Counted from the first letter of the stretch, positions 41,645 to 53,679 are shown. The stretch is 64,000 nucleotides of DNA from Peribacillus muralis (GCF_001439925.1 NZ_LMBV01000002.1:153838-217837); one strand, 5' to 3'. The notes: generated by a model from the letters alone, not told the origin. Program-made: numbers and translations.

Positions 41645-43222
41645 TTGTCTGAAGAATCCAAAAAAACAAATGATGAATCCAAAGAAACATTGACGAACAG
41701 GCAAGGCCACCCTGTAACGAATAACCAGAGTCTTAGAACAGTGGGGAACAGGGGTCCAAGTACACTGGAGAACTACGATTTCCTGGAAAAGATCAGCCAT
41801 TTCGATAGGGAGAGAATTCCTGAACGGGTCGTGCATGCCCGTGGTGCAGGAGCCCATGGTTATTTTGTTCCGACTGGTAAAGCAGGGGACGAGCCGATAT
41901 CAAAATATACGAGGGCGAAGGTTTTTCAGGTAGAAGGCAAAAAAACACCGGTATTCGTGAGGTTTTCATCTGTTATCCATGGCGGGACATCTCCGGAAAC
42001 GTTACGTGATCCGAGGGGGTTTGCCGTGAAATTTTATACGGAAGATGGGAACTGGGATCTTGTCGGGAATAATCTGAAAATCTTTTTTATCCGTGATGCG
42101 ATGAAATTCCCGGATTTGATCCATGCCTTCAAACCAGATCCGGTCACGAACATTCAAGATGGGCGAAGGATTTTCGATTTTTGCTCGAGTTCTCCGGAAA
42201 CCTTTCATATGGTCACGTTTTTATTTTCCCCTTGGGGTATCCCAGCCAATTATCGCATGATGCAAGGCTCAGGCGTCAATACGTATAAATGGGTGAATGA
42301 AGAAGGCAAAGCCGTACTCGTCAAATATCACTGGGAACCGAAGCAGGGCATCAAGAACTTGACACAGAAGGAAGCCAATGAAATTCAAGCAACGAATTTC
42401 AATCATGCCACACAGGATTTATATGAAGCGATCGAACGAGGGGAATTTCCGGAATGGGATCTGAACGTACAGATCATGAGTGATGATGATCACCCCGAGT
42501 TGGACTTCGATCCGCTCGATGATACAAAGATTTGGCCAAAGGATGAATTCCTATGGATGCATGTCGGCACGATGGTATTGGATAGAAACCCGCAGGATTA
42601 TTTCACTGAAGTCGAACAGGTTGCATTCGGTACGGGCGTCTTGGTGGATGGCCTTGACTTTTCGGATGACAAGATGCTTCAGGGGCGTACCTTCTCTTAC
42701 TCCGATACACAACGCCACCGTGTGGGGGCGAATTACCTGCAATTGCCGATCAATGCTCCAAAGAAGCCAACAGCCACGAATCAGACTGGCGGACAAATGC
42801 AATATGAAGTGGGCAGAGGTAACCAAAGCCCCCACATAAACTATGAACCATCAACCGTAGGAGGCTTGAAAGAAGCCGAGCAAACGGGTAAGGAGTATAC
42901 CCCTTTCGTAGAAGGGAAACTGGTCCGTGAGACAATTGATCGCCAAAGCAATACGAAACAGGCTGGTGAAACATACCGTGAATTCGAAGATTGGGAAAGG
43001 GACGAATTGATCTCCAATTTAGTATCGGCTTTAGCACCTGCAGACCCGCGCATCCAAGAAAAAATGATCGCCCTCGCAAAAGAGGCTGATGAAGATTATG
43101 GCCGCAGACTTGAAGAGGGACTGGATTCCGCTTCCGAAGAAACGGAATCCTCCAAACCGATGGGAGGAACGGATGAACCAGGTGACGCTGCCAGAGAAGG
43201 ACATGAAGCGGATCCTTATTGA
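41645..43222 (+). CDS. Monofunctional haem catalase
   Basis: 525 residues from a TTG start 7 bases after AAGGAGG (41631-41637); an earlier ATG frame at 41615 precedes that site. Catalytic histidine H64 in [13 protein letters not shown], active-site Asn in [12 protein letters not shown], and the proximal haem tyrosine in [14 protein letters not shown]. Small-subunit clade 3 type. Splits hydrogen peroxide to water and oxygen in the cytosol. The C-terminal tail ([19 protein letters not shown]...) is acidic and extended. It resembles KatA/KatX; which one cannot be fixed. No PerR box was found; a sigma-B-like promoter was. Confidence 0.94.
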   Translation: MSEESKKTNDESKETLTNRQGHPVTNNQSLRTVGNRGPSTLENYDFLEKISHFDRERIPERVVHARGAGAHGYFVPTGKAGDEPISKYTRAKVFQVEGKKTPVFVRFSSVIHGGTSPETLRDPRGFAVKFYTEDGNWDLVGNNLKIFFIRDAMKFPDLIHAFKPDPVTNIQDGRRIFDFCSSSPETFHMVTFLFSPWGIPANYRMMQGSGVNTYKWVNEEGKAVLVKYHWEPKQGIKNLTQKEANEIQATNFNHATQDLYEAIERGEFPEWDLNVQIMSDDDHPELDFDPLDDTKIWPKDEFLWMHVGTMVLDRNPQDYFTEVEQVAFGTGVLVDGLDFSDDKMLQGRTFSYSDTQRHRVGANYLQLPINAPKKPTATNQTGGQMQYEVGRGNQSPHINYEPSTVGGLKEAEQTGKEYTPFVEGKLVRETIDRQSNTKQAGETYREFEDWERDELISNLVSALAPADPRIQEKMIALAKEADEDYGRRLEEGLDSASEETESSKPMGGTDEPGDAAREGHEADPY

Positions 43223-43230
43223 TCGTTAAA

Positions 43231-43270
43231 GAAGCAAACTTCCTTTTAAAGGGGTGTGCTTCCTTTTTTT
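43231..43270 (+). terminator. Terminator of catalase gene
   Basis: GAAGCAAAC / GTGTGCTTC imperfect stem followed by CTTTTTTT. Confidence 0.82.
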
Positions 43271-43408
43271 ATGGGTATAATTGTAAAGTGGCTTGGAATG
43301 TTCTTTTTTAAGACGTAAGAACAACAAGCAGGAAATAGATTGGCAAAAAACATCATAATCATTTAAACTGAAACTACTCTATTTTTCTCTGACAAAGGAG
43401 ATGAAAAA

Positions 43409-43639
43409 ATGATTAAAATTCTTTCTGCCCTTTTCCTTCCTTGCCTTCTTGTCATGCTTTTTTCAAGGGTCACCTATAACAATATCGTGGGCCTTGTCCT
43501 AACGGTTGCCTTGATTACAGCTTCTGCATATAAAGGTTATACGCATACGAACTTATTGATCATCGTTGATGCATTATCCCTGACAGTGGGATTCTGGCTA
43601 TCCAAAAGGATGATGAAACGAACATCCAAGAGCGCCTGA
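43409..43639 (+). CDS. csbA: CsbA family small membrane protein
   Basis: 76 residues behind AAAGGAG. Two to three hydrophobic helices cover residues about 4-20, 27-42 and 50-66, ending in a basic tail (KRMMKRTSK). Sequence and place before uvrB match Bacillus subtilis CsbA, a sigma-B-controlled membrane protein of unknown function. A GTTCTTT...AAGAAC inverted pair (43300-43322) lies in its upstream region; I did not find a convincing sigma-B promoter. Confidence 0.88.
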   Translation: MIKILSALFLPCLLVMLFSRVTYNNIVGLVLTVALITASAYKGYTHTNLLIIVDALSLTVGFWLSKRMMKRTSKSA

Positions 43640-43658
43640 GTCCAAAGGTGCTTTTTTT
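43631..43658 (+). terminator. Terminator of csbA
   Basis: AGCGCCT / AGGTGCT stem with one G-T pair, overlapping the csbA stop, then seven Ts. Confidence 0.82.
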
Positions 43659-43701
43659 GTACTCAGCTCGGCTTCACCCTTGGCCATATTCGATAAAAAG
43701 T

Positions 43702-43715
43702 AGAATGCGTGTTCG
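43702..43715. promoter_or_regulatory. Possible LexA (DinR) box of uvrBA
   Basis: AGAATGCGTGTTCG compared with CGAACRNRYGTTYC: three mismatches, with the GAA...GTT arms kept. Placed about 130 bp before uvrB, whose Bacillus subtilis homologue is in the SOS regulon. Confidence 0.5.
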
Positions 43716-43844
43716 CTTATCGCTGGTTTGTTTTGAGCCAGTTGTGGTAGAATGTGTATATATACTTTCTTTAACCGGAATAAATAGGGATATGGCCATG
43801 TCCCGTTTTTCATATAAAAATATTTCAATAGGAGGCTATGCTTG

Positions 43845-45830
43845 GTGAAGGATAAGTTTGAGTTAGTCTCAAAATACTCTCCTCAAGGAGATCAACCTGC
43901 AGCAATTGAAATGCTTGTCGATGGCATTAAAGAAGGAAAAGAAATGCAGACATTACTGGGAGCGACGGGGACAGGGAAAACGTTCACCGTTTCCAATGTA
44001 ATCCAACAAATCAATAAACCGACTCTTGTCATTGCCCACAATAAAACGTTGGCAGGGCAGCTTTACAGTGAATTCAAAGAGTTTTTTCCTAATAATGCCG
44101 TTGAATATTTTGTTAGTTATTATGATTACTACCAGCCAGAGGCTTATGTTCCATCTACCGATACATTCATCGAGAAGGATGCCAGCATCAATGATGAGAT
44201 CGATAAGCTGCGTCACTCGGCAACTTCGTCTTTGTTCGAAAGAAAAGATGTCATCATCATTGCCAGTGTTTCGTGCATTTATGGGCTAGGGTCTCCGGAA
44301 GAATACAGGGAGATGGTGGTTTCCCTCAGAACAGGCATGGAAATGGACCGGAATGCCTTGCTGCACAGGCTAGTGGACATTCAATATGAGCGGAATGACA
44401 TTGCATTTCAACGCGGGACCTTCCGCGTGCGCGGCGATGTGGTCGAAATTTTCCCGGCCTCCCGTGATGAACATTGCGTAAGGGTCGAGTTTTTTGGAGA
44501 TGAAATAGATCGCATCCGGGAAGTCGATGCGCTGACCGGTGAGATTACTGGTGAACGCGAACATATCGCCATTTTCCCGGCATCCCATTTCGTAACCCGT
44601 GAAGAGAAAATGAAAATAGCGATCGAAAACATCGAGCAAGAGTTGGAAGTGCGATTGAAGGATTTAAGGGAAGACGACAAGCTGCTGGAAGCCCAGCGCT
44701 TGGAGCAAAGGACCCGTTATGATCTGGAAATGATGCGGGAAATGGGCTTTTGTTCAGGAATCGAGAACTATTCCCGACATTTGACGCTTCGTCCTGCAGG
44801 AGCGACGCCATACACGTTGATTGATTACTTTCCAGAGAATTTCCTCTTGGTCGTTGATGAATCGCACGTGACTCTTTCGCAGGTCAGGGGAATGTTCAAT
44901 GGAGATCAGGCACGGAAGCAAGTGCTCGTCGATCATGGCTTCCGTCTGCCATCAGCAAAGGATAACCGTCCGCTACGATTTGAGGAATTCGAGAAAAAGG
45001 TCCATCAGTCTATCTTCGTTTCAGCGACACCGGGACCATATGAACTCGAGCATACACCTGAAATGGTCCAGCAGATCATCCGTCCTACCGGCTTGCTTGA
45101 CCCAACAATCGAGGTTCGACCAATTGAAGGGCAGATAGATGATATGATCGGTGAAATTCAGGATCGGGTCAAAAAGAATGAACGTGTCCTGATTACGACC
45201 TTAACGAAAAAGATGTCCGAAGACTTGACGGATTATTTAAAGGAAATCGGCATCAAGGTCCAGTACCTTCATTCGGAAGTGAAAACATTAGAAAGAATAG
45301 AAATCATCCGCGAGCTGCGAATGGGCAAATATGATGTGCTGGTCGGAATCAACCTTTTGCGAGAAGGATTGGATATACCGGAAGTGTCGCTAGTGACCAT
45401 CCTCGATGCCGATAAAGAAGGTTTTCTCCGCTCGGAGCGTTCGCTCATCCAGACGATGGGCCGTGCCGCTCGGAATGCCAACGGACATGTCATCATGTAT
45501 GCAGACCGCATCACGAATTCGATGGAGCTTGCCATTAGTGAAACGAAGCGGCGCCGTGAAATCCAGGAAAAATATAATGAAAAACATGGAATCCTGCCGC
45601 AAACCATTCAAAAGGATATTCGTGACTCCATCAGGGCTACCCATGTAGCGGAAGAAGGGGAAGCGTATCAGGAAGATGCTGCGCCAAGCTTCGCGAAGCT
45701 CCCTAAAAAAGAGCGCCTGAAAGTGATGGAAAGCATGGAAAAGGAAATGAAGGAAGCGGCAAAGGCGCTGGACTTCGAGCGAGCTGCCGAGCTGCGTGAT
45801 TTATTACTAGAGTTAAAAGCGGAAGGGTGA
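43845..45830 (+). CDS. uvrB: Excinuclease ABC subunit B
   Basis: 661 residues; GTG 43845 chosen over the TTG at 43842 because AGGAGG spacing is 9 and the [11 protein letters not shown] start matches the family. Helicase motifs: [10 protein letters not shown], the damage-probing beta-hairpin [33 protein letters not shown]. The C-terminal UVR domain ([10 protein letters not shown]) binds UvrC. Verifies lesions in nucleotide excision repair. Followed by uvrA after 6 bases. Confidence 0.97.
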   Translation: MKDKFELVSKYSPQGDQPAAIEMLVDGIKEGKEMQTLLGATGTGKTFTVSNVIQQINKPTLVIAHNKTLAGQLYSEFKEFFPNNAVEYFVSYYDYYQPEAYVPSTDTFIEKDASINDEIDKLRHSATSSLFERKDVIIIASVSCIYGLGSPEEYREMVVSLRTGMEMDRNALLHRLVDIQYERNDIAFQRGTFRVRGDVVEIFPASRDEHCVRVEFFGDEIDRIREVDALTGEITGEREHIAIFPASHFVTREEKMKIAIENIEQELEVRLKDLREDDKLLEAQRLEQRTRYDLEMMREMGFCSGIENYSRHLTLRPAGATPYTLIDYFPENFLLVVDESHVTLSQVRGMFNGDQARKQVLVDHGFRLPSAKDNRPLRFEEFEKKVHQSIFVSATPGPYELEHTPEMVQQIIRPTGLLDPTIEVRPIEGQIDDMIGEIQDRVKKNERVLITTLTKKMSEDLTDYLKEIGIKVQYLHSEVKTLERIEIIRELRMGKYDVLVGINLLREGLDIPEVSLVTILDADKEGFLRSERSLIQTMGRAARNANGHVIMYADRITNSMELAISETKRRREIQEKYNEKHGILPQTIQKDIRDSIRATHVAEEGEAYQEDAAPSFAKLPKKERLKVMESMEKEMKEAAKALDFERAAELRDLLLELKAEG

Positions 45831-45836
45831 CGAAAC

Positions 45837-48716
45837 ATGGCAATGGATAAGATTGTGATCAAAGGCGCAAGGGCCAACAATCTAAAGAATATCGATATCA
45901 CGATACCGAGGGACAAACTTGTCGTCCTAACTGGATTATCGGGATCTGGAAAGTCTTCCTTGGCTTTTGATACGATTTATGCAGAAGGGCAAAGACGTTA
46001 TGTGGAATCATTGTCCGCTTATGCGCGTCAATTTTTAGGTCAGGTGGATAAACCGGATGTCGATGCGATTGAAGGGTTATCACCTGCCATTTCGATAGAC
46101 CAGAAAACGACCAGTCGAAATCCGCGATCAACCGTAGGGACGGTTACGGAAATCTATGATTATTTAAGGCTGTTATATGCACGTGTCGGCAGGCCTACCT
46201 GTCCGATCCATGATATAGAAATCACCTCCCAAACGATTGAGCAAATGGTGGACCGCATCCTTGATTATCCTGAGCGGACCAAGCTTCAAGTATTGGCACC
46301 GCTTGTCTCAGGCAGGAAAGGGACACATGCAAAGGTTTTGGAGGAAGTTAAGAAACAAGGATATGTCCGGATCCGTGTCAATGGGGAAATGCATGATTTA
46401 AGTGATGAAATCGTTCTGGAAAAAAATAAAAAGCATTCAATTGAAGTGATCATCGACCGGATCGTCATAAAAGAGGGCGTGAGGGCAAGGCTTGCCGATT
46501 CATTGGAAAGTGCTTTGAAGCTTGGTGAAGGCAAGGTCATCATTGACGTCATGGGTGAGGAAGAACTGCTGTTCAGTGAGCATCATGCTTGTCCATTTTG
46601 CGGTTTCTCGATTGAAGAATTGGAACCGAGGATGTTCTCGTTCAATAGCCCGTTCGGGGCCTGCCCTGATTGTGATGGTTTGGGGGCTAGGCTTGAAGTG
46701 GACGGGGACCTCGTCATACCTGATAAGGAGTTAACCCTGCGTCAGCATGCGATTGCACCATGGGAACCGACGAGCTCACAATATTATCCGCAGCTGCTAG
46801 AGGCGGTAGCCAACCATTACGGAATCGATATGGATGTGCCCGTTAAAGATTTGCCTAATGATAATATGGATAAGATTTTAAACGGCTCAGGGAAAGATAA
46901 GATCTATTTTCGCTATAAAAATGATTTTGGCAGAGTGCAAGAAGGATATATTTCCTTTGAGGGTATCTTAAGAAACATCGAGAGGCGCTTCAAGGAAACG
47001 AGCTCGGACTATATTCGTGAGCAAATGCAGAAATATATGTCAGAGCATCACTGTCCATCCTGTAAGGGCCATCGATTGAAAAAGGAAAGCTTGGCCGTGC
47101 TCATCCAAGGGGTCCATATTAGCGAAACAACCGCACTATCAGTTGAGGATGCTTTAGTATTTTTCGATGAGCTTGATTTGACGGAAAAAGAGGCTGCGAT
47201 CGCAAAACTGATTTTACGGGAAATTCGCGAGCGGCTCGGGTTTCTGGCTAATGTAGGATTGGAATATTTGACGTTGAGCAGGGCTGCGGGAACATTATCA
47301 GGCGGAGAAGCACAGCGTATTCGATTAGCAACGCAAATCGGTTCCCGATTGACGGGAGTGCTGTACATTTTGGATGAACCGTCAATCGGGCTGCATCAGC
47401 GGGATAACGATCGCTTGATCGAAACGTTGAAGGATATGCGCGAGATCGGAAACACTTTGATCGTTGTCGAGCATGATGAAGATACGATGCTAGCAGCTGA
47501 TTATTTAATCGATGTTGGTCCTGGAGCAGGTGCCCATGGAGGGCAAATCGTTGCTGCCGGCACTCCGGAAGAGGTCATGAACAATCCTGAATCATTAACG
47601 GGGCAATATTTAGCAGGGAAGAAGTTCATACCACTGCCATTGGAACGCCGCAAAAACGACGGTCGTGTCATTGAAATAAAAGGTGCCAAGGAAAATAACT
47701 TGAAGAATGTGAACGTGAAGTTTCCGCTTGGAGTCTTTACAGCTGTTACGGGCGTTTCGGGTTCAGGCAAGAGTACGTTAGTGAATGAGATACTCCATAA
47801 GTCATTGGCCCAAAAGCTGAATCGTGCAAAAGCCAGGCCGGGGGATTTTCGGGAAATCAAGGGGATTGAGCATTTAGATAAGGTCATTGATATTGACCAG
47901 TCCCCGATAGGGAGAACACCGCGTTCAAATCCAGCTACGTATACAGGCGTATTTGATGATGTTCGTGACGTTTTTGCGACGACGAATGAAGCGAAGATCC
48001 GCGGCTATAAAAAAGGGCGTTTCAGTTTCAATGTGAAGGGCGGCCGCTGTGAGGCTTGCCGTGGCGATGGCATAATCAAGATTGAAATGCATTTCCTTCC
48101 GGATGTGTATGTGCCATGTGAAGTCTGTCATGGAAAGCGTTATAACCGGGAAACGCTTGAAGTGAAATATAAAGGGAAAAACATTTCTGATATCCTCGAT
48201 ATGACAGTTGAGGAAGGCGTCAGTTTCTTTGAAAATATCCCGAAAATCAAACGGAAGCTCCAGACGATTTATGATGTTGGCTTGGGTTATATCAAGCTTG
48301 GGCAGCCAGCGACCACTTTATCAGGCGGTGAAGCACAAAGGGTGAAGCTAGCTTCTGAATTGCACCGCCGTTCAACCGGCCGCTCCTTCTATATCCTGGA
48401 TGAACCGACCACCGGGCTCCATGTCCATGATATAGCAAGGCTGCTTGAGGTGCTGCAGCGCCTGGTTGACAATGGGGATACCGTTTTAGTGATTGAGCAT
48501 AATCTTGATGTCATCAAAACGGCGGACCATATCATTGACCTAGGGCCAGAAGGTGGAGACAAGGGCGGAACGATCGTCACCTATGGTACACCTGAAAAAA
48601 TATGTGAAGTTACCGATTCATATACGGGTAAATATTTAAAGCCAGTATTGACGCGTGATCAAATTCGTATGGATAACTTGATCGAAGCAAAAGAACAAGA
48701 ACATGAACATGCATAA
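45837..48716 (+). CDS. uvrA: Excinuclease ABC subunit A
   Basis: 959 residues. Two ABC ATPase modules, each with Walker A ([18 protein letters not shown]) and signature ([22 protein letters not shown]), and two zinc modules (CPFC...CPDC near 257-280; CEAC...CEVC near 740-765). Scans DNA for damage and loads UvrB. In operon with uvrB. Confidence 0.98.
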   Translation: MAMDKIVIKGARANNLKNIDITIPRDKLVVLTGLSGSGKSSLAFDTIYAEGQRRYVESLSAYARQFLGQVDKPDVDAIEGLSPAISIDQKTTSRNPRSTVGTVTEIYDYLRLLYARVGRPTCPIHDIEITSQTIEQMVDRILDYPERTKLQVLAPLVSGRKGTHAKVLEEVKKQGYVRIRVNGEMHDLSDEIVLEKNKKHSIEVIIDRIVIKEGVRARLADSLESALKLGEGKVIIDVMGEEELLFSEHHACPFCGFSIEELEPRMFSFNSPFGACPDCDGLGARLEVDGDLVIPDKELTLRQHAIAPWEPTSSQYYPQLLEAVANHYGIDMDVPVKDLPNDNMDKILNGSGKDKIYFRYKNDFGRVQEGYISFEGILRNIERRFKETSSDYIREQMQKYMSEHHCPSCKGHRLKKESLAVLIQGVHISETTALSVEDALVFFDELDLTEKEAAIAKLILREIRERLGFLANVGLEYLTLSRAAGTLSGGEAQRIRLATQIGSRLTGVLYILDEPSIGLHQRDNDRLIETLKDMREIGNTLIVVEHDEDTMLAADYLIDVGPGAGAHGGQIVAAGTPEEVMNNPESLTGQYLAGKKFIPLPLERRKNDGRVIEIKGAKENNLKNVNVKFPLGVFTAVTGVSGSGKSTLVNEILHKSLAQKLNRAKARPGDFREIKGIEHLDKVIDIDQSPIGRTPRSNPATYTGVFDDVRDVFATTNEAKIRGYKKGRFSFNVKGGRCEACRGDGIIKIEMHFLPDVYVPCEVCHGKRYNRETLEVKYKGKNISDILDMTVEEGVSFFENIPKIKRKLQTIYDVGLGYIKLGQPATTLSGGEAQRVKLASELHRRSTGRSFYILDEPTTGLHVHDIARLLEVLQRLVDNGDTVLVIEHNLDVIKTADHIIDLGPEGGDKGGTIVTYGTPEKICEVTDSYTGKYLKPVLTRDQIRMDNLIEAKEQEHEHA

Positions 48717-48749
48717 AAAGAAGCAAGCCACCCGGCTTGCTTCTTTTTT
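48715..48749 (+). terminator. Terminator of uvrBA
   Basis: AAAAGAAGCAAGCC / GGCTTGCTTCTTTT 14-bp stem with ACCC loop and T-run. Confidence 0.94.
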
Positions 48750-48921
48750 GATTTGAATTGACGATTTATCCTACAAGTTTTTTGTAGAAAAATGAAAGGT
48801 AGCGTTTAATCAATCATTTGATTAAACGAAGGGAAAACAGTATATTTCCGGGGAAATTATTCTTTTTTTCGTTCGGAAATTGTCATTTCATTTTGTCGAA
48901 TGTTGGTAAAAACGGTATTTA

Positions 48922-48947
48922 TGAAACTTTTTAAATATCTAGGCGTA
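48922..48947 (+). promoter_or_regulatory. Sigma-W (ECF) promoter of yvlB
   Basis: TGAAAC (48922-48927), 16-bp spacer, CGTA (48944-48947), an exact match to the sigma-W consensus, about 40 bp before yvlB. Confidence 0.88.
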
Positions 48948-48985
48948 TGTATGAATAAAATGATAGAAGAAAGTGAGGAATGATC

Positions 48986-50086
48986 ATGCAGGAAGAAAGA
49001 AAGAAGATTTTAGAAATGATTCAGGATGGAAAGCTATCCGCTGATGAAGCGATGGGCCTTTTGGAAGAATTAGAAAAAGCGAGCCAGGAAAGTGAAGCGA
49101 AAGAGCAGAAACTGCAAAATGAATTATCGACGGTCGTCGTGGAAAAGAAAAGTGAAGGAAGCTCTCAAGATACGTTCAAAAAGAATATCCAGTCATCAAA
49201 GGAAAAAATTCTTGATTTCGTTGAGAGTGCGTTTAAGAAAATTAAAGAAACCGACCTTGATTTCAATTTCGGGAAATCGGTGGAGGTCAGCCATATTTTT
49301 CAGCATGATTATGATTTCCTGAACGAAGTGGATGTAGATATAGCAAACGGGAAAATAAAAATTTCGACCTGGGATCAGCAGGAGGTTCGGGTTGAATGCC
49401 AGGCAAAGGTATATCGGGTCGAAGACATTGAAGATGCAAGAAAAAATTTCCTGGATGAAGTGGATTTTTCGATTAAAGATGGAAAGATAGTATTCAAGGT
49501 CCGCGAAAAAGCGATCAAGGTCGATACGATCATGTACATTCCAAGGAAGGAGTATGAGGACATTCAGGTAAGGTTGTTCAACGGGGCAATCACGACCGAG
49601 TCCTTGAAGTCCGAAACACTTAAAGCCAAAACCGCGAATGGAGCCATTCATATCGTGCAAGGTGTTGGTGATTCGTGTGAGCTGGAAACCGGTAACGGGA
49701 CCATTACCATTTCAGATACGAACTTTAATGACCTGGAAGCGGAGACTTTGAATGGAGCGATTAAAGCTGATGGATACTTCAAGAAATTGGATGTGCAAAC
49801 GTTCAATGGGGAAATCGTTTGTAACAACTCAGGAATGGATTGCGACTCCATACATGCGAAGTCAGTTACTGGAAAGGTCCAGCTGATCCTGCCTTCAGGT
49901 AGGGCAATTGAAGGAGAGCTGAAATCTAACTTGGGCAGTTTCAACGTAACTCTTGAAGGGATGACGATCATCGAGGAGAAAAGTGATGTTGTCCAAAAGG
50001 TCCTAAAATTCAAGACGGTCAAAGAAGAGGCTCCTTTGCTTCATGTGTTTGCAGAAACGAAGACCTCAGCGATAACCGTTTCCTAA
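48986..50086 (+). CDS. yvlB: YvlB-like DUF4097 envelope-stress protein
   Basis: About 366 residues from ATG 48986 (48980 in frame is inside the ribosome spacing). An N-terminal SHOCT-like helical domain (EERKKILEMIQDGKLSADEA) and a charged linker precede a DUF4097 beta-helix (about 100-366) with repeated N-G-x-I turns (NGKIKIST, FNGAITTES, ANGAIHIV, GNGTITIS, LNGAIKAD, FNGEIVCN). The same place and domains occur in Bacillus subtilis yvlB, part of the sigma-W yvlABCD operon. Here it stands alone with its own sigma-W promoter and terminator. Molecular function unknown. Confidence 0.88.
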   Translation: MQEERKKILEMIQDGKLSADEAMGLLEELEKASQESEAKEQKLQNELSTVVVEKKSEGSSQDTFKKNIQSSKEKILDFVESAFKKIKETDLDFNFGKSVEVSHIFQHDYDFLNEVDVDIANGKIKISTWDQQEVRVECQAKVYRVEDIEDARKNFLDEVDFSIKDGKIVFKVREKAIKVDTIMYIPRKEYEDIQVRLFNGAITTESLKSETLKAKTANGAIHIVQGVGDSCELETGNGTITISDTNFNDLEAETLNGAIKADGYFKKLDVQTFNGEIVCNNSGMDCDSIHAKSVTGKVQLILPSGRAIEGELKSNLGSFNVTLEGMTIIEEKSDVVQKVLKFKTVKEEAPLLHVFAETKTSAITVS

Positions 50087-50088
50087 TG

Positions 50089-50121
50089 AAAAAACCCGCC
50101 AATTGAAATGGCGGGTTTTTT
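50089..50121 (+). terminator. Terminator of yvlB
   Basis: AAAAAACCCGCCA / TGGCGGGTTTTTT 13-bp stem with 7-base loop. Confidence 0.93.
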
Positions 50122-50280
50122 CATGATTAAGGCAATCAATGATGAGCCCTTGATATCCATTTGAATACAGTTGCACCGTCTTAATCCGTTGGATATGATT
50201 GTGTAAAGGATCGTTGCTTTATTTACAGACCATCGATCATGAGCAAAATTATAAGTCTATTTTAAGTGGGGAGAGATGAC

Positions 50281-50652
50281 ATGGAAGTTTTTTCGGAATA
50301 TTTAGCTTCAATTGATAACCAGGAACATAGGGAGAGAACGGAAGAAGTTTTGCTTTGGGTAACTAGGAAATTTCCCAATTTAATGCCGAAAATTGCATGG
50401 AATCAGCCTATGTTTACCGATCACGGCACGTACATCATTGGCTTTAGCGTAGCCAAACATCATTTGGCTGTTGCCCCTGAAACGGCAGGGATCAACCATC
50501 TTTCCAAGGAAATTGCGCAGGCTGGCTATGATTACACGAAGCAATTGGTACGGATCCGATGGGATGGTCCGGTTGATTTCTCGTTACTTGAGAAAATGAT
50601 TGAATATAATATGTTGGATAAAGCAGACTGTCCAACTTTTTGGCGAAAATAA
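50281..50652 (+). CDS. DUF1801 (YdhG/iron chaperone-like) family protein
   Basis: 123 residues from ATG 50281 behind GGGGAGAG; the in-frame GTG at 50266 is within that site. Family features: KIAWNQPMFTDHGTYIIGFSVAKHHLAVAPE and a C-terminal RIRWDGPVDFSLLEKMI segment. The fold is SRPBCC-free, frataxin-like; some members are described as iron chaperones, but the role here is not shown. A single-gene unit with terminator, inserted where Bacillus subtilis has yvlCD. Confidence 0.8.
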   Translation: MEVFSEYLASIDNQEHRERTEEVLLWVTRKFPNLMPKIAWNQPMFTDHGTYIIGFSVAKHHLAVAPETAGINHLSKEIAQAGYDYTKQLVRIRWDGPVDFSLLEKMIEYNMLDKADCPTFWRK

Positions 50653-50717
50653 CGATCTTGGACTGTTTCAGGATCGATTCGAATGAAGAATTACCATATA
50701 AATTCAATGTAAAAGGA

Positions 50718-50764
50718 ACCCACACAGGTCGATCAAGTTTTTTCGAAATGTGTGGGTCGTTTCT
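50718..50764 (+). terminator. Terminator of the DUF1801 gene
   Basis: ACCCACACA / TGTGTGGGT 9-bp stem, 22-base loop, then CGTTTCT. Confidence 0.65.
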
Positions 50765-50933
50765 ATTGATTCAGCCTTTTAATCAAGCCGTATCCGAATA
50801 CATGCGGTGGGATTGGTGATTGATGCAAAAAAAACGATAAATAGATCATGCTTTGTTTGGTTATTAACAGAAAAATGCTAAAATAGAAAAAGTATCTCGA
50901 AAAACAGCATCGCTCCAGAAGGAGGAAAGATAT

Positions 50934-51869
50934 ATGGCAAAAGTCCGCACAAAGGATATCGTTGAAGCGTTGGGTCTAGAGCTCATCAGTGGGGAAGAAG
51001 GAATTAACCGACCGATTGTCACAAGTGATTTATCTCGTCCAGGTCTTGAAATAGCCGGTTTTTTTGATTATTATCCTGCCGATCGAGTCCAGCTTTTAGG
51101 CATGACGGAGATGTCGTTTTTTAATCGCCTGAATGAACAGGAACGTGTACAAAGGATGGAAGAACTATGCAGGGATTTCACTCCAGGGATCATCATTACG
51201 CGTGGTCAGGAAGTGCCGATAGAGCTGATTGAAGCGTCTGAGCGGGAATCGGTTCCTGTAATGAAATCGAATATGAAGACAACAAGGTTATACAGCCGGC
51301 TGACCAATTTCCTTGAAAGCAAGTTGGCTCCCACCACAGCCGTTCATGGTGTATTGGTCGATATATACGGCTTGGGTGTATTGATCACCGGGAAAAGCGG
51401 TGTAGGGAAAAGTGAGACGGCATTGGAGTTAGTGAAGCGGGGTCATCGCCTAGTCGCGGATGATTGCGTTGAAATCCGCCAGGAAGACCAAGATACATTG
51501 GTCGGGAACGCCCCGGATTTAATTGAACATCTTCTTGAAATAAGAGGCTTGGGTATCATTAATGTCATGACTTTGTTTGGCGCTGGTGCAGTCCGCAGCA
51601 ATAAAAAGATATCAATCGTCATCAGCTTGGAACTTTGGGAAAAAAACAAGCAATATGATCGTGTCGGTCTTGATGAAGAGAAAATGAAAATCATCGATAC
51701 AGAAGTGACGAAGATAACCGTACCTGTTCGTCCAGGTCGAAATCTAGCTGTAATCATTGAAGTTGCAGCAATGAATTATCGCCTGAAGAAAATGGGAGTA
51801 AATGCGGCAGAACAATTTTCGGATCGCCTGAATCATGCGATCGCAGATCCGGAGCTTGAAGAATTTTAA
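50934..51869 (+). CDS. hprK: HPr kinase/phosphorylase
   Basis: 311 residues behind AAGGAGG. N-terminal regulatory domain (1-130), then kinase domain with Walker [10 protein letters not shown], the [10 protein letters not shown] signature and the phosphorylase-linked PVRPGRN region. Phosphorylates HPr on Ser46 to signal carbon status (catabolite repression). A weak extended -10 (TGCTAAAAT, near 50875) lies upstream. It heads the hprK-lgt-yvoD-ppaX-yvoF run. Confidence 0.97.
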   Translation: MAKVRTKDIVEALGLELISGEEGINRPIVTSDLSRPGLEIAGFFDYYPADRVQLLGMTEMSFFNRLNEQERVQRMEELCRDFTPGIIITRGQEVPIELIEASERESVPVMKSNMKTTRLYSRLTNFLESKLAPTTAVHGVLVDIYGLGVLITGKSGVGKSETALELVKRGHRLVADDCVEIRQEDQDTLVGNAPDLIEHLLEIRGLGIINVMTLFGAGAVRSNKKISIVISLELWEKNKQYDRVGLDEEKMKIIDTEVTKITVPVRPGRNLAVIIEVAAMNYRLKKMGVNAAEQFSDRLNHAIADPELEEF

Positions 51870-51893
51870 ACGGTATGGAAAAGAGGGGTCAAA

Positions 51894-52706
51894 ATGGAAC
51901 AAGGAATACAGCCGCTGAATCCGATTGCGATTGACCTTGGGCCTATCCAGGTTCATTGGTATGGGTTGATCATCGGGTTCGGTGTGTTATTGGGACTTAT
52001 CATTGCCTTGAGGGAATCCGAGCGAAGAGGTCTCGATAAGGAATTATTTACGGATTTGATTTTGTTTGCCGTCCCGATCGCAATCATCTGTGCACGCATT
52101 TATTATGTGATCTTCCAGTGGGAGTACTATTCACAAAACCCCGGCGATATCATAAAAATATGGAATGGCGGAATTGCCATTCACGGTGCGCTGATTGGAT
52201 CGGTCTTGACCGCTATCGTTTTTGCCAAGGTGAAGAAGGTGTCGTTTTGGAAGCTCGTCGATATTGCCGCTCCGAGCATCTTGCTGGGGCAGGCGATTGG
52301 GCGCTGGGGCAATTTCATGAATCAGGAAGCGCATGGTCGGGAAGTAACGAGGGCATTCCTGGAAAATATGCACTTGCCGGAATTCATCATTAATCAAATG
52401 TACATAAATGGCACTTATTATCATCCGACCTTTTTGTATGAATCGATTTGGAATATCATCGGAGTCATCATCCTTTTAAGTCTGCGGAATGTGAACTTGC
52501 GCAGGGGTGAGCTATTTTTGACCTATGTATTATGGTATTCGGTCGGCCGTTTTTTCATCGAAGGATTACGGACGGATAGCTTGATGCTGACGGAGTCATT
52601 GCGAATCGCGCAAGTGATCTCCATCGTATTGGTAGCAGCAGCCATTGCTCTTATCGTGTATAGAAGGGTAAGTGGGCAAGCGGTCAAAAGATATATGGAT
52701 GCATAG
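51894..52706 (+). CDS. lgt: Prolipoprotein diacylglyceryl transferase
   Basis: 270 residues with seven membrane helices. Lgt motifs [26 protein letters not shown] (with essential His), [13 protein letters not shown] and EGLRTDSL are all present. Transfers diacylglycerol to the lipobox cysteine; several lipoproteins in this window (CccB, the siderophore-binding protein) are substrates. Follows hprK by 24 bases. Confidence 0.98.
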   Translation: MEQGIQPLNPIAIDLGPIQVHWYGLIIGFGVLLGLIIALRESERRGLDKELFTDLILFAVPIAIICARIYYVIFQWEYYSQNPGDIIKIWNGGIAIHGALIGSVLTAIVFAKVKKVSFWKLVDIAAPSILLGQAIGRWGNFMNQEAHGREVTRAFLENMHLPEFIINQMYINGTYYHPTFLYESIWNIIGVIILLSLRNVNLRRGELFLTYVLWYSVGRFFIEGLRTDSLMLTESLRIAQVISIVLVAAAIALIVYRRVSGQAVKRYMDA

Positions 52707-52734
52707 TGATCATCTGTAAGGGGAGGGGACACTC

Positions 52735-53679
52735 GTGTTAGGGAATTCAGTTAAAAAGGGACTTCTTTCTGGCCTGAATACAACCTGGTCGTTGGGTAAA
52801 GTGATATTTCCGGTCACGCTGATCGTAACCGTGCTTCAATATACGCCTGTATTGCCGTGGATCATTGATTTGATAGCGCCTTTGATGAATCTCATCGGTC
52901 TTCCGGGCGATGCGGCAATACCGCTCGTGTTAGGGAATTTCCTGAACCTTTACGCAGCGATTGCCGGCATTTTGACACTTGATCTGACCGTAAAGGAAGT
53001 ATTCATCATCGCGATGATGCTTTCATTTTCACATAATTTATTGATTGAATCAGGCGTGGCCATGAAAACCGGAGTCAAGCTATGGATCATTCTGACTGTA
53101 CGGATTGGGCTGGCGCTCTTATCGGCGTTCGTCATTAATCTTGTTTGGCATGGTGGGTCCGAAATGGCTCAAGGTATGGCCATCGGGGAAACTGCCGAGG
53201 TTAATGGAATGAGCGCAATCCTTATGCACGGAATCGTTCAGGCCCTTTCCGGCATCGCCCAGCTTGCAGTCATCGTTATCCCGCTGATGGTAGTGGTTCA
53301 AATCATGAAGGATTTAAAATGGCTCGAAGCCTTCTCGAGAGCACTTGCTCCGTTCATGAAAGTGCTCGGGATGAAGCAGAATGCTTCCATGCCCTTCGTG
53401 ACAGGGCTTACCCTCGGCTTGGCATATGGGGCCGGCGTAATGATTCAAGCAGCTAAAGAAGACAATGTCTCCAAGAAGGATATGACAATTGCCTTCATCT
53501 TTTTGGTGGCCTGTCATGCAGTCGTTGAAGACACACTAATTTTTATCCCACTGGGCATACCGGTCTTGCCGTTGTTACTTATTCGGTTGCTCACTGCCAT
53601 CGTTTTAACGATGGTCGTTGCGTATATTTGGAATCGGTCTGACAGTGTACAGAGAAAGGAAGCTGTTTATGAGCAGTAG
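52735..53679 (+). CDS. yvoD: Nucleoside recognition (Gate) domain membrane protein
   Basis: 314 residues from a GTG start behind AGGGGAGGGG. About eight hydrophobic helices with two Gate domains ([39 protein letters not shown]). Related to spore maturation and nucleoside transporter gates; substrate unknown. Same place as Bacillus subtilis yvoD. Its last bases overlap the ppaX start. Confidence 0.9.
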   Translation: MLGNSVKKGLLSGLNTTWSLGKVIFPVTLIVTVLQYTPVLPWIIDLIAPLMNLIGLPGDAAIPLVLGNFLNLYAAIAGILTLDLTVKEVFIIAMMLSFSHNLLIESGVAMKTGVKLWIILTVRIGLALLSAFVINLVWHGGSEMAQGMAIGETAEVNGMSAILMHGIVQALSGIAQLAVIVIPLMVVVQIMKDLKWLEAFSRALAPFMKVLGMKQNASMPFVTGLTLGLAYGAGVMIQAAKEDNVSKKDMTIAFIFLVACHAVVEDTLIFIPLGIPVLPLLLIRLLTAIVLTMVVAYIWNRSDSVQRKEAVYEQ

